Assembly: GCA_023974075.1 (NCBI GenBank)
Contig: JAMFTG010000063.1
Span: 62,001 to 126,000 of the forward strand
Direction of reading: 5' to 3'
From: Chaenocephalus aceratus
Taxonomy: Eukaryota > Chordata > Actinopteri > Perciformes > Channichthyidae
DNA length: 64,000 nt
The notes beneath the pieces are model-generated. The model saw only the letters and a program-made list of their open reading frames with translations. It was not told where the DNA came from and made no database searches. A program made the position numbers and the translations under genes. This document shows positions 38,461-49,626 of the stretch, one piece after another; the stretch's first letter is position 1, and each line of letters begins with the position of its first letter.

Positions 38461-38544
38461 GTGTAAATTAAAAAGAGAATACATGTGTCTATATTAAAGG
38501 AAGAAGATGAAGATGATTCAAGGAGGATGTCAACGTCCCAAAAC

Positions 38545-38715
38545 AACAACAAACAACAACAACAACAACAACAACAACTCCGGGGAAGCTGAGTTAGTAA
38601 CATTTAACTTTTTGGGACATGTACAGGTAGACAGTGAAGATAAGTTTAAGGTGAAAGGTGGAAAGTACTTAACCTGGGCCTTCCCATTGTACTTTGAACG
38701 CAGAAAATAAGACCT

Positions 38716-38752
<37 letters not shown>

Positions 38753-39065
38753 CTCCGGGGGAGCTGAGTTAGTAACATTTTAACTTTTTAGGACATGTAC
38801 AGGTACAGTGAAAGAGAAGTTTAAGGTGACAGGTGAAAGTACTTAACTATGGGCTCCCATTGTACTTTGAACACAAGAAAATAAGACCTAACCACCACAA
38901 CAACAACAACAACAACACACAACTCCGGGGAAGCTGAGTTAGTAACATTTTAACTTTTTGGGACATGTACAGGTACAGTGAAAGAGAAGTTTAAGGTGAA
39001 AGGTGAAAGTACTTAACTATGGGCTCCCATTGTACTTTGAACACAAGAAAATAAGACCTAACCAC

Positions 39066-39114
<49 letters not shown>

Positions 39115-39640
39115 CTCCGGGGAAGCTGAGTTAGTAACATTTTAACTTTTTGGGACATGTACAGGTACAGTGAAAGAGAAGTTTAAGATGAAAGGTGAAA
39201 GTACTTAACTATGGGCTCCCATTGTACTTTGAACACAAGAAAATAAGACCTAACCACAACAACAAACAACAACAACAACAAAACACTCCGGGGAAGCTGA
39301 GTTAGTAACATTTTAACTTTTGGGGACATGTACAGGTACAGTGAAAGAGAAGTTAAGGTGACAGGTGAAAGTACTTAACTATGGGCTCCCATTGTACTTT
39401 GAACACAAGAAAATAGACCTAACCACAACAACACACAACAACAACAACAACAACTCCGGGGAAGCTGAGTTAGTAACATTTTTAACTTTTTGGGACATGT
39501 ACAGGTACAGTTGAAAGAGAATTTTAAGGTGACAGGTGAAAGTACTTAACTATGGGCTCCCATTGTACTTTGAACACAAGAAAATAAGACCTAAACCACA
39601 ACAACAACAAAAACAACAACACACACAACAACAACAAGAG
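38545..39640. repeat. Compound satellite, 6 units of about 170-188 bp with (CAA)n
   Basis: Each unit has a variable (caa)n tract, then ctccggggaagctgagttag, gggacatgtacaggtacagt and tgggctcccattgtactttg. Unit starts (ctccgggg) lie near 38578, 38753, 38927, 39115, 39286 and 39455. Only the caa number varies strongly. No coding potential. Confidence 0.95.
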
Positions 39641-40040
39641 CTTCATCTGTGACTATTCCCATTAATGCAGAATGTCCACACGATGAGAGGCGCTGCAGTG
39701 TTTTTGGATGGCAATGATCAACAGGCAGCCCGACAAGATGCTATTACATGTAATTGGATGTTGTGTAGCTTGCGCGTGTTTGCCGGGAGAGAATGACAGA
39801 ATATTTTGCAAAGGTATGAATATTTTATGGGGTGTACTCATTAGACGCTCGGCCTCTTGGGAGCTCAGAGGAGAGTTTGTTTTGTTCCAGATTATTTGCG
39901 TGATGAATTATACATATCTGGGATTCAACAATACGAAAACAACACAGATACAATTAGGTGGAGGGTGGAGGGCTATATTTACACTCCACATTTCAAAAAG
40001 ATGCCTGGCCCACTTTACGGTCCACCGTCTCACTTCCTGT
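39640..40040. other. Complex non-coding stretch, possible conserved element
   Basis: Contains catctgtgactattcccatt, ggtatgaatattttatgggg and tatttgcgtgatgaattata with mixed composition and no repeat hallmark. The short frames do not resemble proteins. It is a candidate regulatory element. Confidence 0.3.
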
Positions 40041-41620
40041 CTGTGAAGTACAGTTTACTACGCTATTAAGTGATATTGGTCTTTAGCATATTCAATTATA
40101 TTTGGAGCAAAACTCGTTTAGGAACATATTTTACAAAGTGCTTCATATGTGGTTAAGTGTTAGATACATGTTTTTATTGGTTATTCGCATCTGTTCAATC
40201 CACATCAACTTCTACCTCTTTTAAATAAAGAATTAAACATTCTGGTTTTACTCGTCTTTCTGAGAGTGAGATAAAATAGGGATCATTTTCACGTCTGATA
40301 TTTAAAAACAGTTTTCCTGCTACAGCATACATATCTGAGCAGTACATCACATAGATTTAAACAATAGTGCCCCGGTTTTTTTCAACAGGTCAGATTGATG
40401 TTGACTCTCCACCTACTTTGTTTTCCATACAGTCAATCAAATAATGTAACACCATATATGAGTGAAGCTACTCAAGTTGAACACACACCTTGTTCTACAC
40501 CGTAGCTTATTGACCGAGCCACCAAACAGAAATTAAGCGGGAAAAGTGCACTGCTAACAACGTCCGCTAGCTAGTTAGCTTCTCAGCTGCAGCATATTTA
40601 ACAGTTTGTGACCGTAGCTGCACGTCTCCTAGTCTATTCAGATGCTGCTGGGGTCCTTACTCTTTAATACCACCAACAAGAGCCTAACCAAACAAAGCAT
40701 TCAGCGGGTAAAGCACTGCTAGCATCGTCTGCTAGCTAATGCAAATCTAACATCACATGCCTTTTCAGTCAGTTCACAGGCTGCTAGAACACGGATAGAT
40801 ACTCCAACGCAGCAGCTGGGAAAGTAAAGTTATATTTCTCCTAATTAACAATAAATCCAAACATGAATTGGAAAAAAATACTGAGTCTGTTTCTGATTGT
40901 TCCTTGAAGGAGAACACAGGAAGTGATTGACGAATCAGGCGTCTATGCTGTCGCAGACTAAAGTTTAGCCCTTTAACACTGAATGCAACACTCTGAAGAA
41001 ACTTAGTGTTCACTTTCCCACCAGTTTCTGTCTTTATGGTTGACTGTACCTTTAACGGTGTGATGGGGGTTCGTCTCCAATCTCCGCGGCTCCATTAGAG
41101 AGCTGACAGGGCTGCGAATGGGCTGGAGGCCTCGTGGCCTCGGAGCAATCACTACGGCTATTTCACACCCTGCTGATCCCCTCATCTCCTGCAGAGAGAG
41201 AGGGGCTCCGAGGGCCCCCGAGGCCCCTGATGAAGTCCTGACCTCGCTCTCCAGAACCCAGAGGATTAAAAAAATACTCAAAAGTGAAGACGCTTACTCA
41301 AGTTAGTTGACGGACAAATTGGAAAGTTTTATTGCCAGATGAGAAAAGTGACTCGAGCCGACTAGAAACCTATAATATCTACAAACTATCTGTTTTGTGT
41401 CATAGCAATACTTAAAGAAAGAAAAGGTATTGACCAGAAACCTGGCTAGTTTACAGATGAAGTTCCTAAATTCCATTTCTAAAGTTTAGCAACAAACTGA
41501 ATGCTTTATGTGAAGAGACTTTAATGTCCTCTGGAAAGGCTTGAGAAGCAGACCGTCTATTCTTCTGCAGCCACATTTAACATATAGTTTAAAAGTTGTT
41601 TGTGACATTTCTTTACACTT
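40041..41620. other. Intergenic DNA, no gene seen
   Basis: Mostly AT-rich. A GC-richer island at about 41070-41250 (ctccgcggctccattagaga) may be conserved. No RNA or protein gene recognised. Confidence 0.4.
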
Positions 41621-41626
41621 AAATAT

Positions 41627-41800
41627 AGGAGGCTGTGGCTCAGTGGAGAGTATGATGGACTTTGAATCGGGATAGCAAGTTCGAGTCCCACTCTCAGTGT
41701 CTCTGAGAAACTTCACCTCAAATCGCTCCTGTGGGGACTTTCCACAGGACTGATGTATGCTAGTCGCTTTGGATAAAAGCATCTAACTATGACATGTAAT
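41627..41800 (+). mobile_element. tRNA-derived SINE
   Basis: An A-box-like tggctcagtggagag and a B-box-like agttcgagtccc start the element. The 3' domain tagtcgctttggataaaagc is widespread in teleost SINEs. The head cannot fold as a complete tRNA, so it is not scored as a tRNA gene. Confidence 0.75.
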
Positions 41801-42359
41801 CTAATAGACTGCAAAAAGTTAATTAATGAATTATCTGGACTTCAACTTATGTTCTCTGTTGTCGGATCAGTGCGTAGCCTCTTTGCTTATCTTGAGGACC
41901 TTTATATTTGCCTGAAATAGAAAAACTGACTGGAAATAAATAAAAACTTTTTTTAGAAAGTGACGAGTTTTCAACCTTTACAAATTTCCGTTTTTCTTAT
42001 ATTACGTTATGTGTGGGAGTCAAGGTTATTTATGTTGTGCAGGTTCAGATGTCGACGCACACTGAACAAATCTCCATCTGTGATGTGGGACCATGATAAC
42101 TAGCAGGCCTCTTCGCTGTGAGCAGAAACAGGGACACAGCGGTGGAAAACACACAATCAGAGGAGTAAATGACAATCTGCTGCCCGACGAAACCAGAAAT
42201 GAGCTGGCTGAAGAAAGAGAGAAAACGCCACGACATTCGGGGCGACGCAGTCCCTCTCATGTAATGATCTCCAGTCCGAGACCACTAAGGGGACCGTTTT
42301 CCTCCCTGGGCTTTAATGTGTGATACTCATCAGCCTCTCTGCCTCAAATAGAAACTGAT

Positions 42360-42900
42360 GTGCTGGGTCTCTGCCTGTTTCTGGGGAAAGTGAGATTTTC
42401 AATTACCTCGCCTCGGCGGCGGCCAATCTTCATACCTTCTTTCTTAATTCGCGTTCACGTCGGCACCGAGGCGTTGCATCCTGGCGTTTCCCCCTCACCA
42501 CGGGCTGCGGAATACAAGACTGGCACCACTTAGCTCCATCAGGACCCCCCTCCCATCCCTGCTAACCGCCCAGCTCCTGTGGAATAAAGGTCAAGTAATC
42601 AGGCATCTGGAAGGACAGCTCATTTGTCATCGCTTGATAAATGCATCAGCGGCTAATCCGAAGAGCAGGACCCTGCCGCGACGCCCCCGAACAGAAAGGT
42701 TAACCGATTCAAAACAGGAAGCGATGGAGGACAATGGCAGCTGCGTAGGGAAGAATAAAACTTCATTTTGATTCAATTGTTTTCTGGCTATTTCTGGACG
42801 GGTGGATTGTGGGAGGGCTCCGACAATAACCTCCACCCCGCCGCTAAATGATAGCAGACTGCAGCGAACATTAACTGTGACAAGACCTTACCAGCGATGA
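42360..42900. other. Complex non-coding stretch, possible conserved element
   Basis: Contains tttcaattacctcgcctcgg, ggtcaagtaatcaggcatct and cgcttgataaatgcatcagc, complex and repeat-free by eye. It is a candidate regulatory element in a gene desert. Confidence 0.3.
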
Positions 42901-44957
42901 GGCGTTAGTTTCACTGCGGGAAGGAAAAGCTGCTGCTGCCTCCATCTTCCCCCCCACTTCACTTCTTCTCCTGCCTCCTAACAGTTCCCCCCCCAATCTG
43001 CTGAAAGTCAACTTGACAAAAGCAGAACAAAAAGTCATTTCTCTGACAAGGAATCAAGCATACATTTAATTGAAAAACAAATAAATACATAATTATAGTA
43101 GCAACATGGAAAGAACGTCATTTGAATGACTCACAAGGTTCGTTAAAGTTCAGATTCAGATTAATAGGGCTGATCGTGAAAACATGTCCACTTATGTAAC
43201 TTGGAGGTTGTTGAAACTTTTGATGAAGGACACAGTCTTGAGAGCACTTTCATGCAACAACGGCAATGGTGACTGTAACTAAGTGCCTTTACTCAAGGAC
43301 AAAATGAAGGAAGGCTTACTTATACGCGTTATTCTCATTATATGCTACTACACTACATCTCAGAGGTACATATTAACTTTTTAACTTGAAGTACTTTCCA
43401 GGATACAGTTTTTCTATCCCGTCCCCTCCATGCGTCTCCAAATGTGTTGATCCTGAATGTTTGTGATAAACTGAACCGTAATACGATCATTTAGTCATCG
43501 ATGTCTTGAGAGAATTGTTAAATTGTTAAGCTATAAACTCAGAATCAAAACACTTCTCGGATCAGCTTGAAAATGCATCGTCACAAAGATGAAAAACATC
43601 TGTGAAAAGTTGACTAAGGACAGACCGTCAAACATATGATTATCTTATAGAATAGGATGCATTACTGTAGATTAAACTAGTGTGTGAAGAAGTGAAAAAA
43701 CATCTACTGCAGTTAAATGCAACACAGCAGCAGTAAGCAAAACAAACTAGGAAAATATAATGGCACGATTTTTGCTTCTTGGGTGTTTTCAGCGTGGTTT
43801 AATTATTATTCTTTCAGTGAATTATCTGAATGATCCTCCTCCACTCCCTCTTGGCGACGGGTCACTGAGAAGTGGAGCAACACTAACATAATAAGAGAGC
43901 ATCAACTTCCCAGAAATTAAAGTGCAAGTTTGTCTGAGCGAGAGAACAGCTGCACGTCTCCCTGCTCCTCTTTGAAGAAACACTCGACTGAATCCAGCAG
44001 CTTTTCTCAACAACACATTAACTGCAGCCTGCAAGTTAATGAGGAGTTTATTTAACTTAACCATCAATTAATATAGCTAAAGTGTGCGTTAAGCTGCATT
44101 TATTTCAATATTAACCAGCAGTGGAACAAGTTGTGACTGCACCAATCTCAGCATGTTCAAATCAGAAATCTAGAACTGCTTTTAATCTGTAATTAATGTT
44201 GTGTTTTATAGATTTTTCTGTGTGTTGTTTTAAATGTTGTTTTTACGAATTTTAACATGTAAAGTGCCTTTGAGCACCATGAAAAGCACTCTATAAATAA
44301 CATTTATTATTATTACTATTATTGAAAAAGAACCGGCAGGAGCAGGCAAAGAGGAAGAAAAGAAAAAGTAACAAATAAACCGGAAACAGACAGGAGGGCA
44401 GACCAGGGAAATCTAGACAGGACATCAGGACAAAACCTCAAGAAAAACAATGACGACCGAACATGGAGCAAAAGGGAAGACAAGATTAAATACACAGGTA
44501 ATCACAGGACAAGACACAGCTGGGGAGGGGAGGCAGAAACACAAGGGCAACAGGTGAACACAATCAGACAATCAGACACAGCAGGGAAAACACAAGAAGG
44601 AAAACCAGACAAGACACAAGGAGGAAAACATTTCAAAATAAAACTGAAAAATAGCCAGGCCGTGACATAACCCCCACCCTCAAGGGACAGATCCCAGACG
44701 TCCCAACAAAATCCCAAAAAGTCCAGCAGGGAGGGTGGAGGGGTTCAGGAGGAGGGATTCGGGGAGGCATCCTGGGGGCGAGGCAGAGGTCGGAGACACG
44801 GGAGAAATCTGCGGCGATGGGACGGCTCCGGAGGACGGGAAGTAACGTGATGGGTCAGCTGGACCACCGGAGCAGGAGCACCGGGAGCAGGAGTTGGCGG
44901 GACCAATGACTGAACAGAAGATGGTGTTGGCAAGACCCCCAACGGGAATTGAGTCTG
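42901..44957. other. Intergenic DNA with repeat fragments
   Basis: 42901-44200 shows nothing recognisable. 44200-44325 ends in gaaaagcactctataaataa with an att-rich tail, a typical interspersed-repeat 3' end. 44330-44957 is purine-rich (acaggacaagacacagctgg, ggagcaggagcaccgggagc) and looks like a dispersed repeat. Its proline-rich minus-strand frame is not convincing. Confidence 0.4.
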
Positions 44958-45043
44958 CGGCACTCCAACATCTAGGAAAACCAAAAACACTGTAATAGTC
45001 AATATATTGATAGTTATATTATATATAAACAAGCGCAATACAA

Positions 45044-45114
45044 GCGCCGCTAGTGTAGTGGTATCATACAAGATTCCCATTCTTGTGACCTGGGTTTGAT
45101 TCCCGGGCGGTGCA
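45044..45114 (+). tRNA. tRNA-Gly(CCC)-like, copy 1
   Basis: Acceptor strands GCGCCGC/GCGGTGC pair. Anticodon loop TTCCCAT sits on stem CAAGA/TCTTG. The T loop is TTTGATT instead of TTCGATT, which weakens the B box. Confidence 0.8.
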
Positions 45115-45468
45115 TGCAAGACGGTCTGAATATGGGTTGAGTAGGGGACAAAAGAATAGAGAAAGGTACAGAACTCTGAAATGGACATTTTAAATCTCTT
45201 CCAGGCGGCGGAATTGAGAGAGCCAGAGTTATTTGTAACCACTGCAACATTAAATGTCTTATCACTGGACTCTAAGGGTAACTTGTTCTTCTATAGCTAA
45301 CTATATGACAAATTGCTAATGCACTAGCAATTTTGAAGACGATGACGACAGATTTGTGATGCCACAATATTAAGGATACACAGGGCACTCCAACATCTAG
45401 GAAAACCAAAAACACTGTAATAGTCAATATATTGATATTTGTATTATTTATAAACAAGCACAATACAA

Positions 45469-45539
45469 GCGCCGCTAGTGTAGTGGTATCATACAAGATT
45501 CCCATTCTTGTGACCCGGGTTCGATTCCCGTGCGGTGCA
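45469..45539 (+). tRNA. tRNA-Gly(CCC)-like, copy 2
   Basis: Consensus acceptor and anticodon arms. The T stem ends CCCGT, so pair 49-65 is lost. A LINE begins two bases after this gene. Confidence 0.8.
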
Positions 45540-45541
45540 TG

Positions 45542-47075
45542 TAATTACAAAATTGTGGAAGTCAGCGTATGTCCTGCCTCTACTAAAAGCTGGGGAGGCC
45601 ACTTCATTAAATAATTATAGGCCCATCTCTAAATTATCAGTTGTTAAGGAGTTTTTATGTACAAATGACATCCTGTCTAAACATCAGTCAGGCTTCATAA
45701 AGCAACATAGCAACTTAGCACTGCAACAATGAAAGTGGTGAATGATATTACTAGTATTTTAGATAATAAACAGAGTTGTGGAGCTCTATTTATTGACCTG
45801 TTCAAAGCGTTTGATACCGTCGATCATCGCATCTTAAAGCAGAGGCTACTCAGTATTGGCATATCCAGCCATGCAGTGGGTGGTTTGTGAACTACCTCTC
45901 TGAAAGGTCCCAATGTGTTCACTTTGATGGGCTGTCTTCTGAGTGGTTAAACATCACTAATGGTGTTCCTCAAGGTTCTGTTTTAGGTCCACTTTTATTC
46001 TCCATCTACATCAATAGTTTAGGTGATAATGTGGATGAAGCTACTTTACATTTCTATGCGGATGATACCGTGATGTACTGTGCAGGTTCCTCCATTAAGG
46101 AGGCTGGTGTTGAATTGCAAGCAGTTTTTAACATTATTCAGACTCAGCTCTCTGAACTAAAGCTTCTTTTAAATGTGGATCAAACCAAGGTAATGCTCTT
46201 TTCTAAAGCTAAAAAGACACCAGAGCCTGTTTTAGATAATGTAACTACGCAAGTTATAAAAATTGAAGTGGTTACCTGTTACAAATACCTTGGTATCTGG
46301 CTTGATGACTGTCTCACTTTTAAACGTCATGTCAATAACCTGCTTAAAAAACTGAGGGATAGGCTAGGGTTCTTTTTCAGAAACAAGTCCTGTTTCTCGC
46401 TTGAGGCCAGGAAAAGGCTCTGTGACCTTTGACCTGTGCTGGACTCTGGGGATCTGGTCTATATGAATGCACCTGCCCATTGCCTGGTCAAGTTAGATGC
46501 TGCGTATCACAGTGCACTGAGATTTGTGACAAACTGTAAAGCACTAACCCATCACTGTACCCTGTATGCAAGGGCTGGTTTGCTTTCACTAACTGTACGG
46601 AGGCTCAGTCACTGGTAAATTTGTATATACAAAGCCATGTTAGGGAAACTTCCATCTTATATCTGCTCCCTGATCTCACGGAAAATTGTAAGTGGCTACT
46701 GCCTGAGATCGCATGCTGTAGTTTTATTAAGTGTGCCAACTGCTAGGACTGTCTTAGGGAAGATAGCTTTTAGATGCGCAGCTCCTCTGTCTTGGAATAG
46801 TCTGCAAATTAAATGGAAACTGAGCAATCTGGTGCCACTAAATGTTTTTAAAGCTCGGTTGAATGCTACTCAATCGGAAGCTGTTGGTACCTGCTCATGT
46901 GGATAGTTATTGTAAATTGTAATCCCTGTAATGATGCTGTAAGATGTCCTTTTTGTTCTTCTGTTTTTTGTGTTTATGTTTCATGTGGAACTACTTGAGC
47001 AGGTCTCCCTTGAAAAAGAGATCAATGATCTCAATGGGATACACCTGGGTAAATAAAGGTTTGAAATGAAATGAA
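45542..47075 (+). mobile_element. 5'-truncated non-LTR retrotransposon in the tRNA array
   Basis: Reverse-transcriptase motifs run in order: LLKAGEATSLNNYRPIS, FIDLFKAFDTVDH (motif A, near 45795), NGVPQGSVLGPLLFSIYINS (motif B) and FYADDTVMY (catalytic YADD, near 46055), then a C-terminal CAAPLSWNSL. Frameshifts and stops split it, so it is dead. It belongs to the jockey-type group (L2/CR1/Rex1-like). It lies between the base after a tRNA gene (tgcatg) and the normal spacer (agacggtctgaat), with a short gaaat-repeat 3' tail. No TSD is obvious. Confidence 0.9.
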
Positions 47076-47178
47076 AAGACGGTCTGAATATTGGTTGAGT
47101 AGGGGATGGAATAATAGAGAAAGGTACAGAACTCTGAAATAGACGTTTGAAATCTCTTCCATCTGCAGAGTTTTGAAA

Positions 47179-47219
47179 GATTCCCATTCTTGTGACCTGG
47201 GTTCAATTCCCGCGCAGTG
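47179..47219 (+). pseudogene. 3' half-tRNA-Gly, copy 1
   Basis: It starts at gattcccattcttgtgacc and runs through the T arm to gcagtg. The D arm and 5' acceptor are replaced by ctgcagagttttgaaa. It cannot fold as a tRNA. Confidence 0.9.
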
Positions 47220-47327
47220 TTTGTGTTAATCCAACTTCAAACAAAGAAGTGTTTATTTGGTGGAGGTTTGTGATTCTCACTTAGGTTGCGAGAGTTCCAG
47301 GGTCCAAATCAATAAAAAACCGTACAA

Positions 47328-47398
47328 GCGCCGCTAGTGTAGTGGTATCATTCAAGATTCCCATTCTTGTGACCCGGGTTCGATTCCCGGGCGGTGCA
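47328..47398 (+). tRNA. tRNA-Gly(CCC)-like, copy 3
   Basis: Acceptor, anticodon and T arms (CCGGG TTCGATT CCCGG) are all intact. Base 26 is T instead of A (tcattcaaga). Confidence 0.88.
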
Positions 47399-47754
47399 TG
47401 CAAGAAGGTCTGAATATGGGTTGAGTAGGGGACCGAAGAATATAGAAACGTACAGAACTCTGAAATAGACGTTTTAAATCTCTTCCAGGCGGCGGAATTG
47501 AGAGAGCCAGAGTTATTTGTAACCACTGCAACATTGAATTTTCTTATCACTGGACTCTAAGGGTAACTTGTTCTCCTATAGCTAACTAGATGACAACAAG
47601 CTAATACACTAGCAATTTTGAAGACGATGACTACAGACTTGTGAGGCCACAATATTAAGGATACACAGGGCACTCCAACATCTAGGAAAACCAAAAAACA
47701 CTTTAATAGTAAATATATTGATAGTTATATTATTTATAAACAAGCACAATACAA

Positions 47755-47825
47755 GCGCCGCTAGTGTAGTGGTATCATACAAGATTCCCATTCTTGTGAC
47801 TCGGGTTCAATTCCCGGGCGGTGCA
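47755..47825 (+). tRNA. tRNA-Gly(CCC)-like, copy 4
   Basis: Acceptor and anticodon arms intact. T arm is TCGGG TTCAATT CCCGG, with a G-U pair and a changed B-box G. Confidence 0.8.
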
Positions 47826-48332
47826 TGCGAGACGGTCTGAATATGGGTTGAGAAGGGGACGGAAGAATAGAGAAAGGTCTCCTGAAATGTATATTTTAAA
47901 TCTCTTCCAGGCGGCGGAGTTGAGAGAGCCAGAGTTATTTGTAACCACTGCAACTATATGACAAATAGCTTTGGTTTTATGTTGGATTTAATCACATGAA
48001 TGAATGTCTAAGTTGAAATGTACAAGACATATTTGAACTGCTACTGTGTAAAGGGAATACTTCTTTTAAAAATCACCTTATTTGTTTATGCACTTTTGTT
48101 CATATAGCAGTACTTTTAAAATAAAGGTGCACAATACACTACTTTTGAATTAATTATTGAATGTTGTGCATAACAATGCGGATAACACAGAAGATTTAAA
48201 ATGTTAATCGTTCCCCAATTTAGAGACAATGGACGTCCACTCTCGGGAGAAGTCTGACAGTGGTGCGGTTACCCAATGTGACAGACCTAATTGTATCTCT
48301 ATTTAGAGGCAATGGACATCCACTGTCGGGAG

Positions 48333-48690
48333 AGAGACCTCCAGCATGTGTCCCTGAAATGGGGACTCAGGTTATTTCATACATCCAGGACAGAGACTGG
48401 GGAAATCACCTCTCTGTGGCCCCTCCAAGACCCCCAAAGGACGGACTACAGACCTCCAGCATGTGTCCCTGAAATGGGGACTCAGGTTATTTCACACATC
48501 CAGGACAGAGACTGGGGAAATCACCTCTCTGTGGCCCCTCCAAGACCCCCAAAGGACGGACTACAGACCTCCAGCATGTGTCCCTGAAATGGGGACTCAG
48601 GTTATTTCACACATCCAGGACAGAGACTGGGGAAATCACCTCTCTGTGGCCCCTCCAAGACCCCCAAAGGACGGACTACAGACATCCAGC
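48333..48690. repeat. 115-bp tandem repeat, about 3 copies
   Basis: The unit begins gacctccagcatgtgtccct and includes ggggactcaggttatttca and tctctgtggcccctccaaga. Copies start near 48333, 48448 and 48563. Because 115 is not a multiple of three, the nested short frames are artefacts. Confidence 0.92.
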
Positions 48691-48801
48691 ATGTCTCCCT
48701 CACATGCGCACTTCCATAACCTTGCACACTGTGAGTCCCCGGGCCCCCAGACTTAAGCACTCCCCCACGGACTAAACCCAGATGTTCACACCCTCCAGAA
48801 C

Positions 48802-49145
48802 CTCATGCCCCTGGTAATCTTAAAGGGGGGGTGGATTTTGCGGTGCTTTACCATCCGCCCATCGGCATTCATATTCGTCCTTCTTCACGGCAACACCACC
48901 CACCCTCCTGTGGAGGATGTTCTCATGCCCCTGGTAACACTTAAAGGTGGTGGATTTTGTGGTGCTTTTCTGTCAGCCCATCAGCATCCATATTCGGCCT
49001 TCTTCACGGCAACACCACCCACCCTCCTGTGGAGGATTTTCTCATGCCCCTGGTAACACTTAAAGGTGGTGGATCCATATTCGGCCTTCTTCACGGCACC
49101 ACCACACCCCGTTCTGTGGAGGATATTCTCATGCGCCTGGTAACC
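48802..49145. repeat. About 120-bp tandem repeat, 3 copies
   Basis: The unit contains ctcatgcccctggtaacact, atattcggccttcttcacgg and accctcctgtggaggat. The last copy lacks about 35 bp. No coding support. Confidence 0.9.
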
Positions 49146-49246
49146 CTTTAAATTGTCTGATACTACCAGGGCTCATCACTGCACTTTACAAGCCAGAAAT
49201 AATGTTTAAATGGTCGGGAAAAGTGTTTTTAAACGTCTGGAAGAGA

Positions 49247-49371
49247 GTTTTAGCCTGTTATTTTGCACGATATCATTTAACATTGAACCTCTCCTGGAAA
49301 TGCACCGAATATGTGCATTTTCAGGAGAGGTTCAATGTTAAATGATATCGTGCAAAATGACAGGCTAAAAC
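49247..49371. repeat. Near-perfect 59-bp-arm hairpin, 7-base loop
   Basis: Left arm 49247-49305 (gttttagcctgttattttgc onward) and right arm 49313-49371 are complementary at 57 of 59 positions, with loop cgaatat. It lies in the repeats flanking the recombinase-like gene. Confidence 0.95.
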
Positions 49372-49510
49372 CCAGGAATAAGTGTTTGAAGGGCGGGGAA
49401 AAGTTGTTTAAAATAGTCTGATACCTCCAGGGCGCATCACCGCATTTTACAAGCCAGGGAAGGTGTCTGAATCCTGGATAAACATTGTTTAAATAGTCTG
49501 ATACCTGGCA
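49372..49510. repeat. Left flanking direct repeat of the recombinase-bearing segment
   Basis: Contains tttaaaatagtctgatacct, acaagccagggaaggtgtct and gaatcctggataaacattg, repeated in the same orientation at about 53585-53730. Confidence 0.8.
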
Positions 49511-49626
49511 CTGTATCTACCCCTGGGAACCTTCAAGGTTATATAAATGTTTTATTATTTATTTAATTATCACATGATTTTTACAAAGACAGTACAATAT
49601 ACATAATAAACATAATAAAAACATGA

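Larger units (their letters stand above)
44958..47960 (+). repeat. tRNA-Gly tandem array, block 1
   Basis: This block holds four full tRNA-Gly-like genes and one 3' half, separated by the same spacer words as block 2 (acggtctgaatatgggttga, ttcttatcactggactctaa, caattttgaagacgatgac). A LINE interrupts it at 45542-47075. It stops inside a spacer near 47960. Confidence 0.95.

Noticed and set aside
41627..41720. Additional tRNA gene
   Set aside because: It has A- and B-box-like words but no complete cloverleaf, and the tail is a known SINE-type 3' domain.
44745..45242. 165-residue minus-strand frame with proline-rich tail
   Set aside because: The first part is antisense to a tRNA copy and spacer; the rest is low-complexity repeat.
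48260..48775. Nested frames with WGLRLFHTSRTETG
   Set aside because: Created by the 115-bp tandem repeat shifting frame each copy; no independent support.
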